IMG/VR virus record: IMGVR_UViG_3300015360_000085
Location: 1-41,371 of that record
DNA length: 41,371 nucleotides
Reading direction: 5' to 3' (one strand)
Origin: a virus
Shown here: one piece after another, positions 24,551-31,502 of the stretch
How positions within the stretch are numbered: the first letter of the stretch is position 1
Layout: each line of letters begins with the position of its first letter
Notes under the pieces: generated by a model
The model's database searches: none
What the model was told of the DNA's origin: nothing
The model's input: only the letters and a program-made list of their open reading frames with translations
Made by a program: the position numbers and the translations under genes

Positions 24551-24707
24551 CCCGCTCCCCTCCATACGTCTCGTCATGCTTCTGGCGACAGGCACCGCAT
24601 AGGTGAACAGGACCGCACGTCAGACATGCCGTCTCCAGTTCAACCTTGTCGAACCCACCGCACTGGTCACATGCCTTCACACTGTCCACCAGGTCGCACA
24701 CGTCCAT
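24534..24707 (-). CDS. 57-aa Cys-rich zinc-finger protein
   Basis: A small protein with CDQCGG, CLTCGPVHLC and CRQKHD, a treble-clef or B-box-like arrangement of seven Cys/His ligands (residues 18-45). The ATG at 24707 has AGGTGG 8 nt upstream and overlaps the stop of the 28-aa membrane peptide (TGATG). In-frame codons further upstream are shadows. Function unknown. Confidence 0.65.
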   Translation of the reverse strand: MDVCDLVDSVKACDQCGGFDKVELETACLTCGPVHLCGACRQKHDETYGGERGGVSD

Positions 24708-24793
24708 CAGAACAACCACCTGAGCATGCTGGCCAACAGGTACCAGGCGATCAACCCGCTGACCATGACCATCGTCAACCCGATGAAGCGCAT
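24707..24793 (-). CDS. 28-aa membrane peptide directly after the amidase
   Basis: A tiny gene coding MRFIGLTMVMVSGLIAW followed by YLLASMLRWLF, a single hydrophobic span with Arg near each end. The ATG overlaps the amidase stop (TGATG), and its own stop overlaps the next start (TGATG). Such exact double coupling argues for a real gene. Position next to the endolysin suggests a lysis role (holin or holin modulator), which is inference. Confidence 0.55.
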   Translation of the reverse strand: MRFIGLTMVMVSGLIAWYLLASMLRWLF

Positions 24794-25725
24794 CACATGT
24801 ACCAGCGAGCAAAGTCGGCAGGCGACGTGCGTGGTCCGGTGTACGAGGGCGGGTACACCGGTCCTACTCCGAGCAGGGTGAAATACTGGAGGAATCCCCT
24901 GTCTACAGGGATGCCGATGGCCGGTACTGAACCCTTGACGCCAGCATGTTCCAGTTCACCCATGAAGCTGAGCGAGTCGGCCCTCTGCTGAGTGGCGCAC
25001 CATTCAACGATGGTGCCATTAGTGAAGAACAATGCCAGGTCCATCTGCTGCCCGCTGTCAGTGATCCTGATTAGCTTCGTCATGCTGTCCTCTTCCGCCC
25101 CTGGTGTCCAAGGTGTGTTGGTGTCTGAGTAAGAGGGGCTGTATCGCCCCTCCCTGATCTTGGTCATGATCCCGACACCCGGGCAGGCGGTAGCACCAAC
25201 CTCCTGATGCCCCTTGACGGCGAGTTGCCGCTGCGTTCGCAGTTGGCCTTCGCCCACCAACCATCTGATTGACCTGTCCGCTGCTTCGGTCGTCGTGTCA
25301 GCACCATCGACAAGGCACAAAATGCTGAACGATGTGCTGTTGACTTCGGCATTGGCGGCGTTCCTCAATTCCCACCCCCTACCAACCCAGATTCCGCCAA
25401 GGTAGTCAACAATGAAGTTGTAACCGATACTGTAACCACGCTGACGTGCATACATCTGATGGATGGAGTTGATGTAGAGCGGCAAGACGCCGACTACCTC
25501 TCCGGGATCACCGTCGATGAGGTTGTCGTCAGCGGTGTAATGCATCACCACTTGGGTGATGCGGGTCCAGTCGGCTAGTGGTGCCGCCGTTCGTTGGAGC
25601 AGGTACCCGCTGCCAGGTACCCGTTGCCCCGTTTCGGCATTGATGCGGAACCGGTACGTCCCATCAACCGGGAACGACGATGGCATCCTGTTCCACGCCG
25701 ATTCCTGATGCACTGTCAGAGCCAT
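24793..25725 (-). CDS. Endolysin: N-acetylmuramoyl-L-alanine amidase
   Basis: A 310-aa peptidoglycan hydrolase that cuts the bond between muramic acid and L-alanine. Residues about 55-185 are an amidase_2/PGRP domain: MHYTAD gives zinc ligand His62, YNFIVDYLGGIWVGRGW gives the conserved core, and KGHQEVGATACPG gives His173 and Cys181. Residues 212-310 form a separate domain starting SMTKLIRITDSG, likely wall binding. There is no signal peptide, so release should need a holin. GGAGG lies 7 nt before the ATG, which overlaps the upstream stop (TGATG). It is placed among DNA-metabolism genes rather than beside the holin candidate at 21227. Confidence 0.85.
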   Translation of the reverse strand: MALTVHQESAWNRMPSSFPVDGTYRFRINAETGQRVPGSGYLLQRTAAPLADWTRITQVVMHYTADDNLIDGDPGEVVGVLPLYINSIHQMYARQRGYSIGYNFIVDYLGGIWVGRGWELRNAANAEVNSTSFSILCLVDGADTTTEAADRSIRWLVGEGQLRTQRQLAVKGHQEVGATACPGVGIMTKIREGRYSPSYSDTNTPWTPGAEEDSMTKLIRITDSGQQMDLALFFTNGTIVEWCATQQRADSLSFMGELEHAGVKGSVPAIGIPVDRGFLQYFTLLGVGPVYPPSYTGPRTSPADFARWYM

Positions 25726-26534
25726 CACACAACCTCCAGGTCCCAGCCAGCAACGTTGATCAGGTACTCATGAGCGAACGTTGACGTGGTGGAGTGGGCG
25801 TCGAACTCCACTTTCTCTTGCAGGTCCCGACCCCTGTCTTTGGTGGTGGTGAACCGCCACACGTCACGCTTGGGGTGATCCAGGTACAGGTTGGTGGCAC
25901 CGATGTACGGCAGTTGCTTCTGACCGGCAGGCTTCTGCCCGATGAAACCGAACTCTGCTTTCTCTGCTTCGTCGGCCTCTTTCCGCACTCCCGCCGACTC
26001 GCAGACAACGAGGATGTGTCCTGGCCAGCGCCGGTACTTGCCATAGAACCCGTCCTGGTACACCTTGTTGATGACCGGCCACGTCATGTCGGAGGTCAGT
26101 TCCTTGTTGAACTCCTTGATGTCCTTGGACTCTTTCCGCAACCGGGTCATGTGTACGCCGATGTCCTGTCCATGCACCTGGTTGGAGAACCAGGCTTGGA
26201 CCATGCTCCACGTCGTAGTGCCAGGGTCGATGACCAGCCAGTCATCCTCGGTCCCATGCTTGAGGAAGCTGTCCATCGTCTTGATGTACTCATCCCAGTC
26301 GGCCTCGATCGGCTCGATGATCATCCGATCTTCCAACTCCGGGTACTCGGTCTGGAGGATTCGTTCGTAGGCGAACGAGTAGTCCAGGTCCACGACGAAT
26401 GCTCTGGCGTCCTGGTGCATCTTCATGATCTGGAAGATCAGCGAGGACTTGCCGGTGCCAGCATGGCCGAATGCGGTGATCCGTTCCTTGATCCGGTCAT
26501 TGCCCGGGACGATCTTCATTTCCCTCTTAGCCAC
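25725..26534 (-). CDS. Sak4-like RecA-fold ATPase (recombinase/annealing ATPase)
   Basis: A 269-aa P-loop protein. Walker A is GHAGTGKSS (residues 23-31); Walker B is WLVIDPG with Asp103. This matches the phage AAA_24/Sak4 group, RecA-core ATPases that act with a single-strand binding protein in single-strand annealing or recombination-dependent replication. GTG at 26534 has AGAGGATC upstream at good spacing; ATG at 26520 has too short a spacing. Upstream in-frame codons are shadows of the next gene. The neighbouring Cas4-like and ERCC4 nucleases complete a plausible recombination set. Confidence 0.8.
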   Translation of the reverse strand: MAKREMKIVPGNDRIKERITAFGHAGTGKSSLIFQIMKMHQDARAFVVDLDYSFAYERILQTEYPELEDRMIIEPIEADWDEYIKTMDSFLKHGTEDDWLVIDPGTTTWSMVQAWFSNQVHGQDIGVHMTRLRKESKDIKEFNKELTSDMTWPVINKVYQDGFYGKYRRWPGHILVVCESAGVRKEADEAEKAEFGFIGQKPAGQKQLPYIGATNLYLDHPKRDVWRFTTTKDRGRDLQEKVEFDAHSTTSTFAHEYLINVAGWDLEVV

Positions 26535-26766
26535 GTTTGATCCTCTCCAGTGTTTCTCTGAGGATGGACACGGGAATGTGATCCCATCCAATTTGCTCGA
26601 ACTCTTTGCACAACCGTTCCAACACTTGCACTGCAATCTGAGGGGACTCCAACGTCTTGGCCGGTTGACGCCCTCCACCCGCCAGTAGTTCCGACAGGTA
26701 GCGAGCGTGTTCGTCCAGTTGGGCTTCAGGGATGGGGTCCTTGGCCCAGTCACGGATCGTTACCAC
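26527..26766 (-). CDS. Small helical protein before the Sak4-like gene
   Basis: A protein of 79 aa, mostly helical, with LDEHARYLSELLAGG and ending LRETLERIKRG. GTG at 26766 has GGAGG with 6-nt spacing. Both ends overlap neighbouring genes. No family recognised; a recombinase partner is possible from position. Confidence 0.6.
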   Translation of the reverse strand: MVTIRDWAKDPIPEAQLDEHARYLSELLAGGGRQPAKTLESPQIAVQVLERLCKEFEQIGWDHIPVSILRETLERIKRG

Positions 26767-26944
26767 GGTCAACCTCCACTTCATATTTCGCCTGGATGTC
26801 AGTCGGGGACATGAGGACAAACTGCCTCCATGGTCCATAAGCTGTTCCGAACATTATCTCGTTGAAGTCCAGAATTGACCCAAAGATCAGGTCGTCCACC
26901 GCCTCTTGCACCAAGGCGTCCAGTCGTTTCTGCAAGTCACTCAC
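26750..26944 (-). CDS. 64-aa hypothetical protein
   Basis: A small acidic protein: helix LQKRLDALVQEAVDDL followed by an aromatic segment (AYGPWRQFVLM) and DIQAKYEVEV. GTG start at 26944, overlapping the preceding stop by 8 nt. No family recognised. Operon context supports expression. Confidence 0.6.
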   Translation of the reverse strand: MSDLQKRLDALVQEAVDDLIFGSILDFNEIMFGTAYGPWRQFVLMSPTDIQAKYEVEVDRGNDP

Positions 26945-27284
26945 TGAATCGCCTACCGGTCATGGGATGGATGTTTGCCAGCGCCAAGTCCTTAAGAGTC
27001 GCCATCATGCCGTTGGTTGCTACGGCATAGACGAAATCTTCAGGGACGTAGTGCAACGTGGCGTATGCCGCCAGGACTCCTCGGATGAACTCCGGTGATT
27101 CCTCTGCGTTGAACAGTTGCGCCAACTGGCGCAACGGCTCCGAATCGACAGGGGGCATAGAGACTTCCACCATGGTCAGGTAGAACCCCATGATTACTTG
27201 CTCTGGACCAGTGGCGTCCATCAGTTTCCTGAGCATGTCGGTTGCATCATCCTTGCCAAGCGGGCCGTACTCCTGGTCGCTCAT
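26937..27284 (-). CDS. 115-aa hypothetical helical protein
   Basis: A mainly helical acidic protein with no recognised domain; notable segments are LRKLMDATGPEQVIMGFYL and EFIRGVLAAYATLHYVPEDF. Start overlaps the nuclease stop (ATGA). Third-codon bias and coupling support coding. Role unknown. Confidence 0.65.
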   Translation of the reverse strand: MSDQEYGPLGKDDATDMLRKLMDATGPEQVIMGFYLTMVEVSMPPVDSEPLRQLAQLFNAEESPEFIRGVLAAYATLHYVPEDFVYAVATNGMMATLKDLALANIHPMTGRRFSE

Positions 27285-28249
27285 CGCTTCGCCCGTGGCT
27301 TGGGTGCCAGCTTCGCTTTCTTCGGCTTCACGGTGACCAGTGTGTAGTCGAATGGTTCCACCGTGTAGCCCTTGTTGTACACAGTGTGGTACTTCAGGTC
27401 GAACTCAGTGCCCTCCACATCGACCCGCACCACTTCATCGTCCTCCACGTTGGCTGCCGTCAGCCATGCATTGACACCCTGGTTCAGTTCCTTGACCCGG
27501 CTCTCGATCCCCTTGGCCTCACCAGTCAGGGCCTTCGCCTTCGCCTTCAACTCTTCCCGCTCACTGACGAGTGCCACCAGCGTTTCATCTGATGGCCTGG
27601 TTGGCGGCACGGCAGAGTCATCGGCATCGTGCAGGTAGAAGAACGGGCACGGGTACATCTGGACGTTGCATGGCACATCGTCAACCCGCTTCCCCTTGTT
27701 GACCAATGCCTCCAGATGGGCGACACGCTTGATGAGTCCCTTCATGGGGATCGGCGGCATGGAAAGGTGCTTGACTTCCACGTCCACGATCTGGCCGTCC
27801 TTGAACAAGCCGCCAACAAAGTCGCACTCTTCCATGCCCAGCCCATGCATGTAGGCCGACACCTGCCACGGATACCACGGCATGGCCTCCACACCGTTAC
27901 GCATGAACTTGCCCCACGTTGACTCACGAAACTTCTTCGCCTCAAACAGAGTGTTGTCCTGCGTCTTTCCGTCAGTGTGTCCACGGATGAACACACCATC
28001 GAGCACTTCCAACTCCACTTCCTGCTGCCCGCCGGACACGATTCGATCGTACTTGGATTCGTACATGTCGATGATGGACTGCTCAGCGTTGGTCCCCTCA
28101 TCCAGCACTTCCTGAAACCATGCAGGGTGTGCTTGAGGGGTGTAGAACTCTGCGAGTGCGATGAACATCCGGTCGCACATCATCAGACTGCTGGCCCGGT
28201 AGACGACCTTGCCGTCCTCTTCGTATCTGGATGGTCGGTTGTCGCTCAT
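27281..28249 (-). CDS. Cas4/RecB-family PD-(D/E)XK exonuclease
   Basis: A 322-aa nuclease. An N-terminal Cys25 (LMMCDRMF) precedes the core: RGHTDGK with Asp93, TLFEAKKF with Glu103 and Lys105, then a YPWQVSAYM motif with Gln129. The later VPCNVQMYPCPFFY has Cys194 and Cys201. The layout fits Cas4-like enzymes, in which N- and C-terminal Cys hold an Fe-S cluster, though only three clear cluster Cys are seen. A coiled coil (228-265) and a basic C-terminal tail follow. It probably resects DNA ends to give single strands for the Sak4-like ATPase. No cas1 or CRISPR array is present, so a CRISPR role is not indicated. Confidence 0.8.
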   Translation of the reverse strand: MSDNRPSRYEEDGKVVYRASSLMMCDRMFIALAEFYTPQAHPAWFQEVLDEGTNAEQSIIDMYESKYDRIVSGGQQEVELEVLDGVFIRGHTDGKTQDNTLFEAKKFRESTWGKFMRNGVEAMPWYPWQVSAYMHGLGMEECDFVGGLFKDGQIVDVEVKHLSMPPIPMKGLIKRVAHLEALVNKGKRVDDVPCNVQMYPCPFFYLHDADDSAVPPTRPSDETLVALVSEREELKAKAKALTGEAKGIESRVKELNQGVNAWLTAANVEDDEVVRVDVEGTEFDLKYHTVYNKGYTVEPFDYTLVTVKPKKAKLAPKPRAKR

Positions 28250-28410
28250 CTCATCCTCTCCAACAGTTCATGGATCAGCCTTCCAGCCGGTCTGTTGTGC
28301 GTCGCCTGGATGAGGTACTGACGCCCCACTTCCTGCCCGTAATCCCACAACTCCAGGTCGGTCATCTGATTCAACTCCTCAGCCGATGGGTGCTTGATGA
28401 GATGCTTCAT
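28246..28410 (-). CDS. 54-aa hypothetical protein
   Basis: A short helical peptide starting MKHLIKHPSAEELNQM, with LELWDYGQEVGRQYL and a basic end, HELLERMR. Both ends overlap neighbours (ATGA at 28407-28410 and at 28246-28249), so it sits in a chain of coupled genes. Unrecognised; possible small adaptor for the nuclease. Confidence 0.6.
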   Translation of the reverse strand: MKHLIKHPSAEELNQMTDLELWDYGQEVGRQYLIQATHNRPAGRLIHELLERMR

Positions 28411-28628
28411 CCTGCGATCACCCCACCCAGGCAGTCCACTGCGTCGGCCATGGACTGCTTCATCTCCTCGATCTGCCGCCGCAGTTTCTTGTTCCTGTCG
28501 GTCAGCACGGCGTTGAGGACTTCAACGTCGTCCACCCTCTGCTCCAACCGTGCCATGTTCTGCTGCATGGCAATCCATTCCTTGTTCTGGTACATCTGCA
28601 TCAGCCCGATTCTCTCAAGCTGATCCAT
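28407..28628 (-). CDS. 73-aa coiled-coil protein
   Basis: A protein of 73 aa. Residues about 18-62 form a coiled coil with MARLEQRVDDVEVLNAVL and RNKKLRRQIEEMKQS. ATG at 28628 is preferred: AGGAAG lies 6 nt upstream. An ATG at 28652 has no ribosome site. Function unknown; possibly oligomerising. Confidence 0.6.
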   Translation of the reverse strand: MDQLERIGLMQMYQNKEWIAMQQNMARLEQRVDDVEVLNAVLTDRNKKLRRQIEEMKQSMADAVDCLGGVIAG

Positions 28629-28947
28629 AGTTGGCTTCCTGTTCAACATCATCGTCTTGCCCTTCGTTGGTTGATGTAATCTTCATTGGCGGTCGCCTAT
28701 GCCTGTCGTCCAAGTATAGGTCGTGTTGTGACTGGGTAAGGACGTAGGCGTTGACATCCATGTCGCACATCCTGGCGAGCGCCGCCATGGTGCGAAGGGT
28801 GAGGGAACCGCCTCGGAGGAATCCACGCACGGTCGGAGTGGTCAGGTCGGACAGGTCAGCCACCACGTCGTACTGGGCGATGCCTTGACGCTTCAGGTAG
28901 ACGAGAACGTCTCGCCTGAACTGTCCCTCTGTGAACCACTCCTCCAC
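28615..28947 (-). CDS. XRE-type helix-turn-helix regulator
   Basis: A 110-aa protein. Residues about 14-65 form a Cro/CI-like helix-turn-helix: DVLVYLKRQGIAQYDVVADL then TPTVRGFLRGGSLTLRTMAA. An acidic linker ends the protein. GTG at 28947 is preceded by AGGGAAC, the same spacing pattern as the ERCC4 gene start. Upstream in-frame residues are shadows. It could regulate the leftward operon or early-late timing. With no integrase seen, it is more likely a Cro-like regulator than a lysogeny repressor. Confidence 0.65.
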   Translation of the reverse strand: MEEWFTEGQFRRDVLVYLKRQGIAQYDVVADLSDLTTPTVRGFLRGGSLTLRTMAALARMCDMDVNAYVLTQSQHDLYLDDRHRRPPMKITSTNEGQDDDVEQEANYGSA

Positions 28948-28973
28948 GTTCCCTAACGTGCTCCCCCCCTGAC

Positions 28974-29378
28974 TCACTTGGTGTCGGCCTCTCTGAGCAG
29001 ACGCCCCAATGCCACCATGTGTTGCTGAGTTTCCACAACGAACTCCCCCATCTGCCGACGCAGATCGTGGAGCATCTGGTAATGCACTGCGTCGGCACAT
29101 CTCAACATGGTTTGCTTGTCGAGGAGCGCTTCATCGGGGATCGGGTTCTTGACGAAGAACATGATCCCCTTGACGTTGAGCATGCACAAGATGAACGTGG
29201 ATTCCTTGGCTTCACCATACGACACACCGAACTCACCGTCACCCAAGTCAGTGGTGATGGCTTCAGGCATCCGTGTCTCTTTCTGGAAGAGCCAGGTGAT
29301 CTGATCGTGGGTGCTGTCCCCGTCATGCTTTGCCCTCATGTGAGGGATCATGATGTTCTCTGCGTCTCTCAGCGTCAT
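28974..29378 (-). CDS. 134-aa hypothetical protein
   Basis: A protein starting MTLRDAENIMIPHMR. Beta-rich centre (EFGVSYGEAKESTFILCML) and a helical C terminus (LRRQMGEFVVETQQHMVALG). The start overlaps the upstream stop (ATGA), with GGGGAAA upstream; a long in-frame upstream extension is Arg/Ser-rich shadow sequence. No family recognised. Confidence 0.65.
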   Translation of the reverse strand: MTLRDAENIMIPHMRAKHDGDSTHDQITWLFQKETRMPEAITTDLGDGEFGVSYGEAKESTFILCMLNVKGIMFFVKNPIPDEALLDKQTMLRCADAVHYQMLHDLRRQMGEFVVETQQHMVALGRLLREADTK

Positions 29379-29638
29379 GGTGTGTCTTTCCCCTTGTTGA
29401 AAGGGATGATCGGCAAGGGATCGACGATCTCGCGATGGGTGACGACGCGTGTCATCGCTGCGGCGAACGAGTCGAGGATGCGACACATGGGATGGGACGT
29501 TGCGATCCCGGCGTCGAGCATCATCCGCCGAGCGTTGAGCACTTCGCATGTCGCATGATTCGCTGCGTCGATGCATGCCTGCATTGCGACGTTGTCGGTG
29601 AGGTCCGGGTCGCGGTAGTGGCGTCGATCGCCGCTCAT
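29375..29638 (-). CDS. 87-aa hypothetical protein
   Basis: A small helical protein with two Cys, ACIDAANHATCEVLNARRM. Its start and stop both overlap neighbours (ATGA). No domain recognised. It belongs to a run of six coupled small genes between 28974 and 30830. Confidence 0.6.
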   Translation of the reverse strand: MSGDRRHYRDPDLTDNVAMQACIDAANHATCEVLNARRMMLDAGIATSHPMCRILDSFAAAMTRVVTHREIVDPLPIIPFNKGKDTP

Positions 29639-29934
29639 GGTGTCTCCTTCTCGTCATCGACGATGACCCAACGCTCGATGGTCCAGTCGTGGCTGGCGGT
29701 GAGGACTGTGCCGCAGGTGTCGATGGCTCGTTCGCCCTTCTTTGGCTTGCGCCACTCGACGGTGTGCCGCTCAGGGGTGAAGGTGAGGTAGCTGGCGTCG
29801 ATGATGTCGTAGTACCCCCGTCGAGATACGACCGGAATGTCGTTGCCCGCATCAGGTTCCGGAACGAGCGGCCGGAACTCCCTGTTGGCTCGGCCCATCA
29901 CCTGGTACCACTTGGTCGTGTCGTACATGGACAT
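29635..29934 (-). CDS. 99-aa hypothetical protein
   Basis: A beta-rich, aromatic protein starting MSMYDTTKWYQVMGRANREF and carrying a basic core with ERHTVEWRKPKKGER. Coupled to both neighbours (TGATG upstream, ATGA downstream). No family recognised. Confidence 0.6.
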   Translation of the reverse strand: MSMYDTTKWYQVMGRANREFRPLVPEPDAGNDIPVVSRRGYYDIIDASYLTFTPERHTVEWRKPKKGERAIDTCGTVLTASHDWTIERWVIVDDEKETP

Positions 29935-30239
29935 CAGTGGCCCCCATCTTCAGGCATGACATCGCTGGCCTGCACCCCAGTGTAGGCCAGACTGAACTGT
30001 GCAAACTCCGCAATGAGGGGGAGGATCATGGGCAGGGGGATGCAGACTTCCTTGCGCTGCTCCCCGTTAATCATGTGGAACTTGAGACGCAGGACGGGTG
30101 CCATTGCCATCGCTCCATCCTTGCCTTCCATCAGTCCCTTGAGCATGCGGACGAATCCGCTGCCTACCTCAAAGCCTCCCGCTACGTCGGTTTCTCTGAC
30201 AAGCTTGTCGAGAGGGAATGCTCCACTGAGGTCAGTCAT
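29934..30239 (-). CDS. 101-aa hypothetical protein
   Basis: A protein with hydrophobic strand-helix alternation, starting MTDLSGAFPLDKLV. It resembles in layout the protein at 30477-30830: both have PVL-LxF-H segments (PVLRLKFHMINGEQ here, PVLGLTFHTKDGN there) followed by a short beta strand, then L-P/T and a long helix. They may be diverged paralogues. GGTGG lies 5 nt before the ATG at 30239. Confidence 0.6.
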   Translation of the reverse strand: MTDLSGAFPLDKLVRETDVAGGFEVGSGFVRMLKGLMEGKDGAMAMAPVLRLKFHMINGEQRKEVCIPLPMILPLIAEFAQFSLAYTGVQASDVMPEDGGH

Positions 30240-30480
30240 GTGGCACCACCAGGGGATCAACGATCACATCGGTTAGGGCCGACCGCTTGATGATCTGATG
30301 AACGATGGCTTCGGGGTACACGGTTCGCATGAGTTCGAGCGCCCGTTCGGCGGTGGTGGTGATGATGTGCATCCGCTTGTTGACGTAGCTCGGGGCCTCG
30401 TAGCGCTTCATCGTCAAGTCAGGTTGTTTCTGAAAGACTGGCGTGCTGAGTTGCACGTCAAAGATGTTGGACTGGTTCAC
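30232..30480 (-). CDS. 82-aa hypothetical protein
   Basis: A basic protein starting MNQSNIFDVQ (GTG start), with a segment HIITTTAERALELMRTVYPE that looks like a strand followed by a helix. GGAGA is 7 nt upstream. Overlaps both neighbours. Function unknown. Confidence 0.6.
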   Translation of the reverse strand: MNQSNIFDVQLSTPVFQKQPDLTMKRYEAPSYVNKRMHIITTTAERALELMRTVYPEAIVHQIIKRSALTDVIVDPLVVPHD

Positions 30481-30830
30481 GGTGTGTCTCCATCTTGGTT
30501 GTAGATGTCTGCGATGAGTCGGGTGATGGCCTCGTCACTGATGTCAGCCACCGCTTGGTTGATGTCGCCCCATACTCTGGCGATGTGGTCTGCCATGATG
30601 TGCTGGAGGGTGGCATACGCTCCGGGGGTCAGGTTCACCTTGAGGGTGTTGCCGTCCTTGGTGTGGAACGTCAGCCCGAGAACTGGCACGGCGAACTCTT
30701 CGTCCGTCTCCGGGTTCGTGAACTTCCAGATGTAGGTCATCTCTTCAATGGCCCGCACCAGTGACCCGTCAGTCTCGTCGCTGATCGGCATCATGTGTGC
30801 CGAGTGCCATGTTTCGTCGTTGTCTGTCAT
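30477..30830 (-). CDS. 117-aa hypothetical acidic protein
   Basis: An acidic protein (MTDNDETWHSAHM). It has a beta core PVLGLTFHTKDGNTLKVNL and a C-terminal helical part (ADHIARVWGDINQAVADI). Possibly paralogous to the protein at 29934-30239. It heads a coupled run and lies just after the hairpin at 30876-30916, so it may be the first gene of a transcript. Confidence 0.65.
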   Translation of the reverse strand: MTDNDETWHSAHMMPISDETDGSLVRAIEEMTYIWKFTNPETDEEFAVPVLGLTFHTKDGNTLKVNLTPGAYATLQHIMADHIARVWGDINQAVADISDEAITRLIADIYNQDGDTP

Positions 30831-30875
30831 GCTTGCCTGCCTTCGTGAGTTGGTGCAGTGGTCTAGATATGCGAA

Positions 30876-30916
30876 ATGCCTGGCGACTAACCCTCGGGGG
30901 GTTGATCGCCAGGCAT
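30876..30916 (-). terminator. Long hairpin in the 30831-30992 gap
   Basis: ATGCCTGGCGA (30876-30886) and TCGCCAGGCAT (30906-30916) form an 11-bp perfect stem. The loop contains a further AACCC/GGGTT pairing. In the leftward direction the stem is followed by TTTCG. It may stop read-through from the genes upstream, or act as an operator. The shared 10-mer GTGGTCTAGA lies nearby at 30858-30867. Confidence 0.55.
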
Positions 30917-30992
30917 CTCGGTTGTCAGCACTTGCAGGAAGCGCCCTTACCTTACCTGTCCATCCGCCAGGGGTGCAACCTGGTTGTGGGGT

Positions 30993-31376
30993 TCAGTCGG
31001 TTTCCCGCACCCGGACGAACAGTTCTTTCTGTGCGACGGTGAACTCGTAGGTGCCGTCCAGCTTGCGCTGCGTGAACGCCTTGATCTGTGCCTTGGCCGA
31101 CTGGCTCGATGCGTAGGAGCCGATCTTGACGAAGAGCAGCTTGCCGTTGGTGTCCCGGCCGATCTTGCCAGCCTCGGTGGCGTCGTACACCTGGTTGAGC
31201 ACGTCGTCCCACGGGCTACGCCGCAGGGTTTCGGTGCTCAGTGCGTCCTGGTCGATGCCGCTGAAGTCGATGTCGGTGATGATGGCGGACGGTCGGCCCT
31301 TGCCCGTGGTGGCCGGTGCTTCGATTGCTTCGGTCTTGACTTTGGTGGCCTTGGCCTTGGGTGCAGTGTCACTCAT
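30993..31376 (-). CDS. 127-aa basic DNA-metabolism-region protein
   Basis: A protein of 127 aa: a Lys/Ala-rich N-terminal tail (residues 1-35; MSDTAPKAKATKVKTE) and a compact alpha/beta domain, with SPWDDVLNQVYDATEAGK and a C-terminal strand YEFTVAQKELFVRVRE. ATG at 31376 has AAGGAAG upstream; an earlier in-frame start would read through the promoter candidate at 31434-31463. It lies next to the possible single-strand binding protein, so nucleic-acid binding is plausible. No family recognised. Confidence 0.65.
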   Translation of the reverse strand: MSDTAPKAKATKVKTEAIEAPATTGKGRPSAIITDIDFSGIDQDALSTETLRRSPWDDVLNQVYDATEAGKIGRDTNGKLLFVKIGSYASSQSAKAQIKAFTQRKLDGTYEFTVAQKELFVRVRETD

Positions 31377-31433
31377 GGTGATGCTTCCTTGTTGGGTTGT
31401 GATGGTGAGATGGTCCCACCGGGGATGCCTTCC

Positions 31434-31463
31434 AGCTTGCCATCCCACCACCACCGTTGTCAA
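31434..31463 (-). promoter_or_regulatory. Promoter candidate upstream of gene 30993-31376
   Basis: A -35 box TTGACA (31463 to 31458) and a -10 box CAAGCT (31439 to 31434) are spaced by 18 nt. The predicted leader to the ATG at 31376 is about 50 nt. The same arrangement occurs at 36832-36860 and 38673-38701. Confidence 0.5.
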
Positions 31464-31466
31464 CTC

Positions 31467-31481
31467 GGAAGTTCCACTTCC
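31467..31481 (-). promoter_or_regulatory. Operator candidate: inverted repeat abutting the -35 box
   Basis: A perfect 6-bp inverted repeat with 3-nt spacer, GGAAGT-TCC-ACTTCC, ends 4 nt from the -35 box of the promoter candidate at 31434-31463. Position and symmetry suit a dimeric regulator, such as the ribbon-helix-helix or XRE-type proteins in this arm. Confidence 0.4.
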
Positions 31482-31502
31482 TTAACAACACCGTCAAGCG
31501 TG

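Noticed and set aside
25794-26540. 248-codon rightward frame opposite the Sak4-like gene
   Set aside because: The leftward frame has Walker motifs; the other is its antisense.
27281-28249. CRISPR-Cas involvement suggested by the Cas4-like nuclease
   Set aside because: No cas1/cas2 and no repeat-spacer array found; Cas4-like nucleases are common in phage recombination modules.
28615-28947. Lysogeny repressor
   Set aside because: A helix-turn-helix protein is present, but no integrase, excisionase or attachment site is recognisable, so a temperate lifestyle is not supported.
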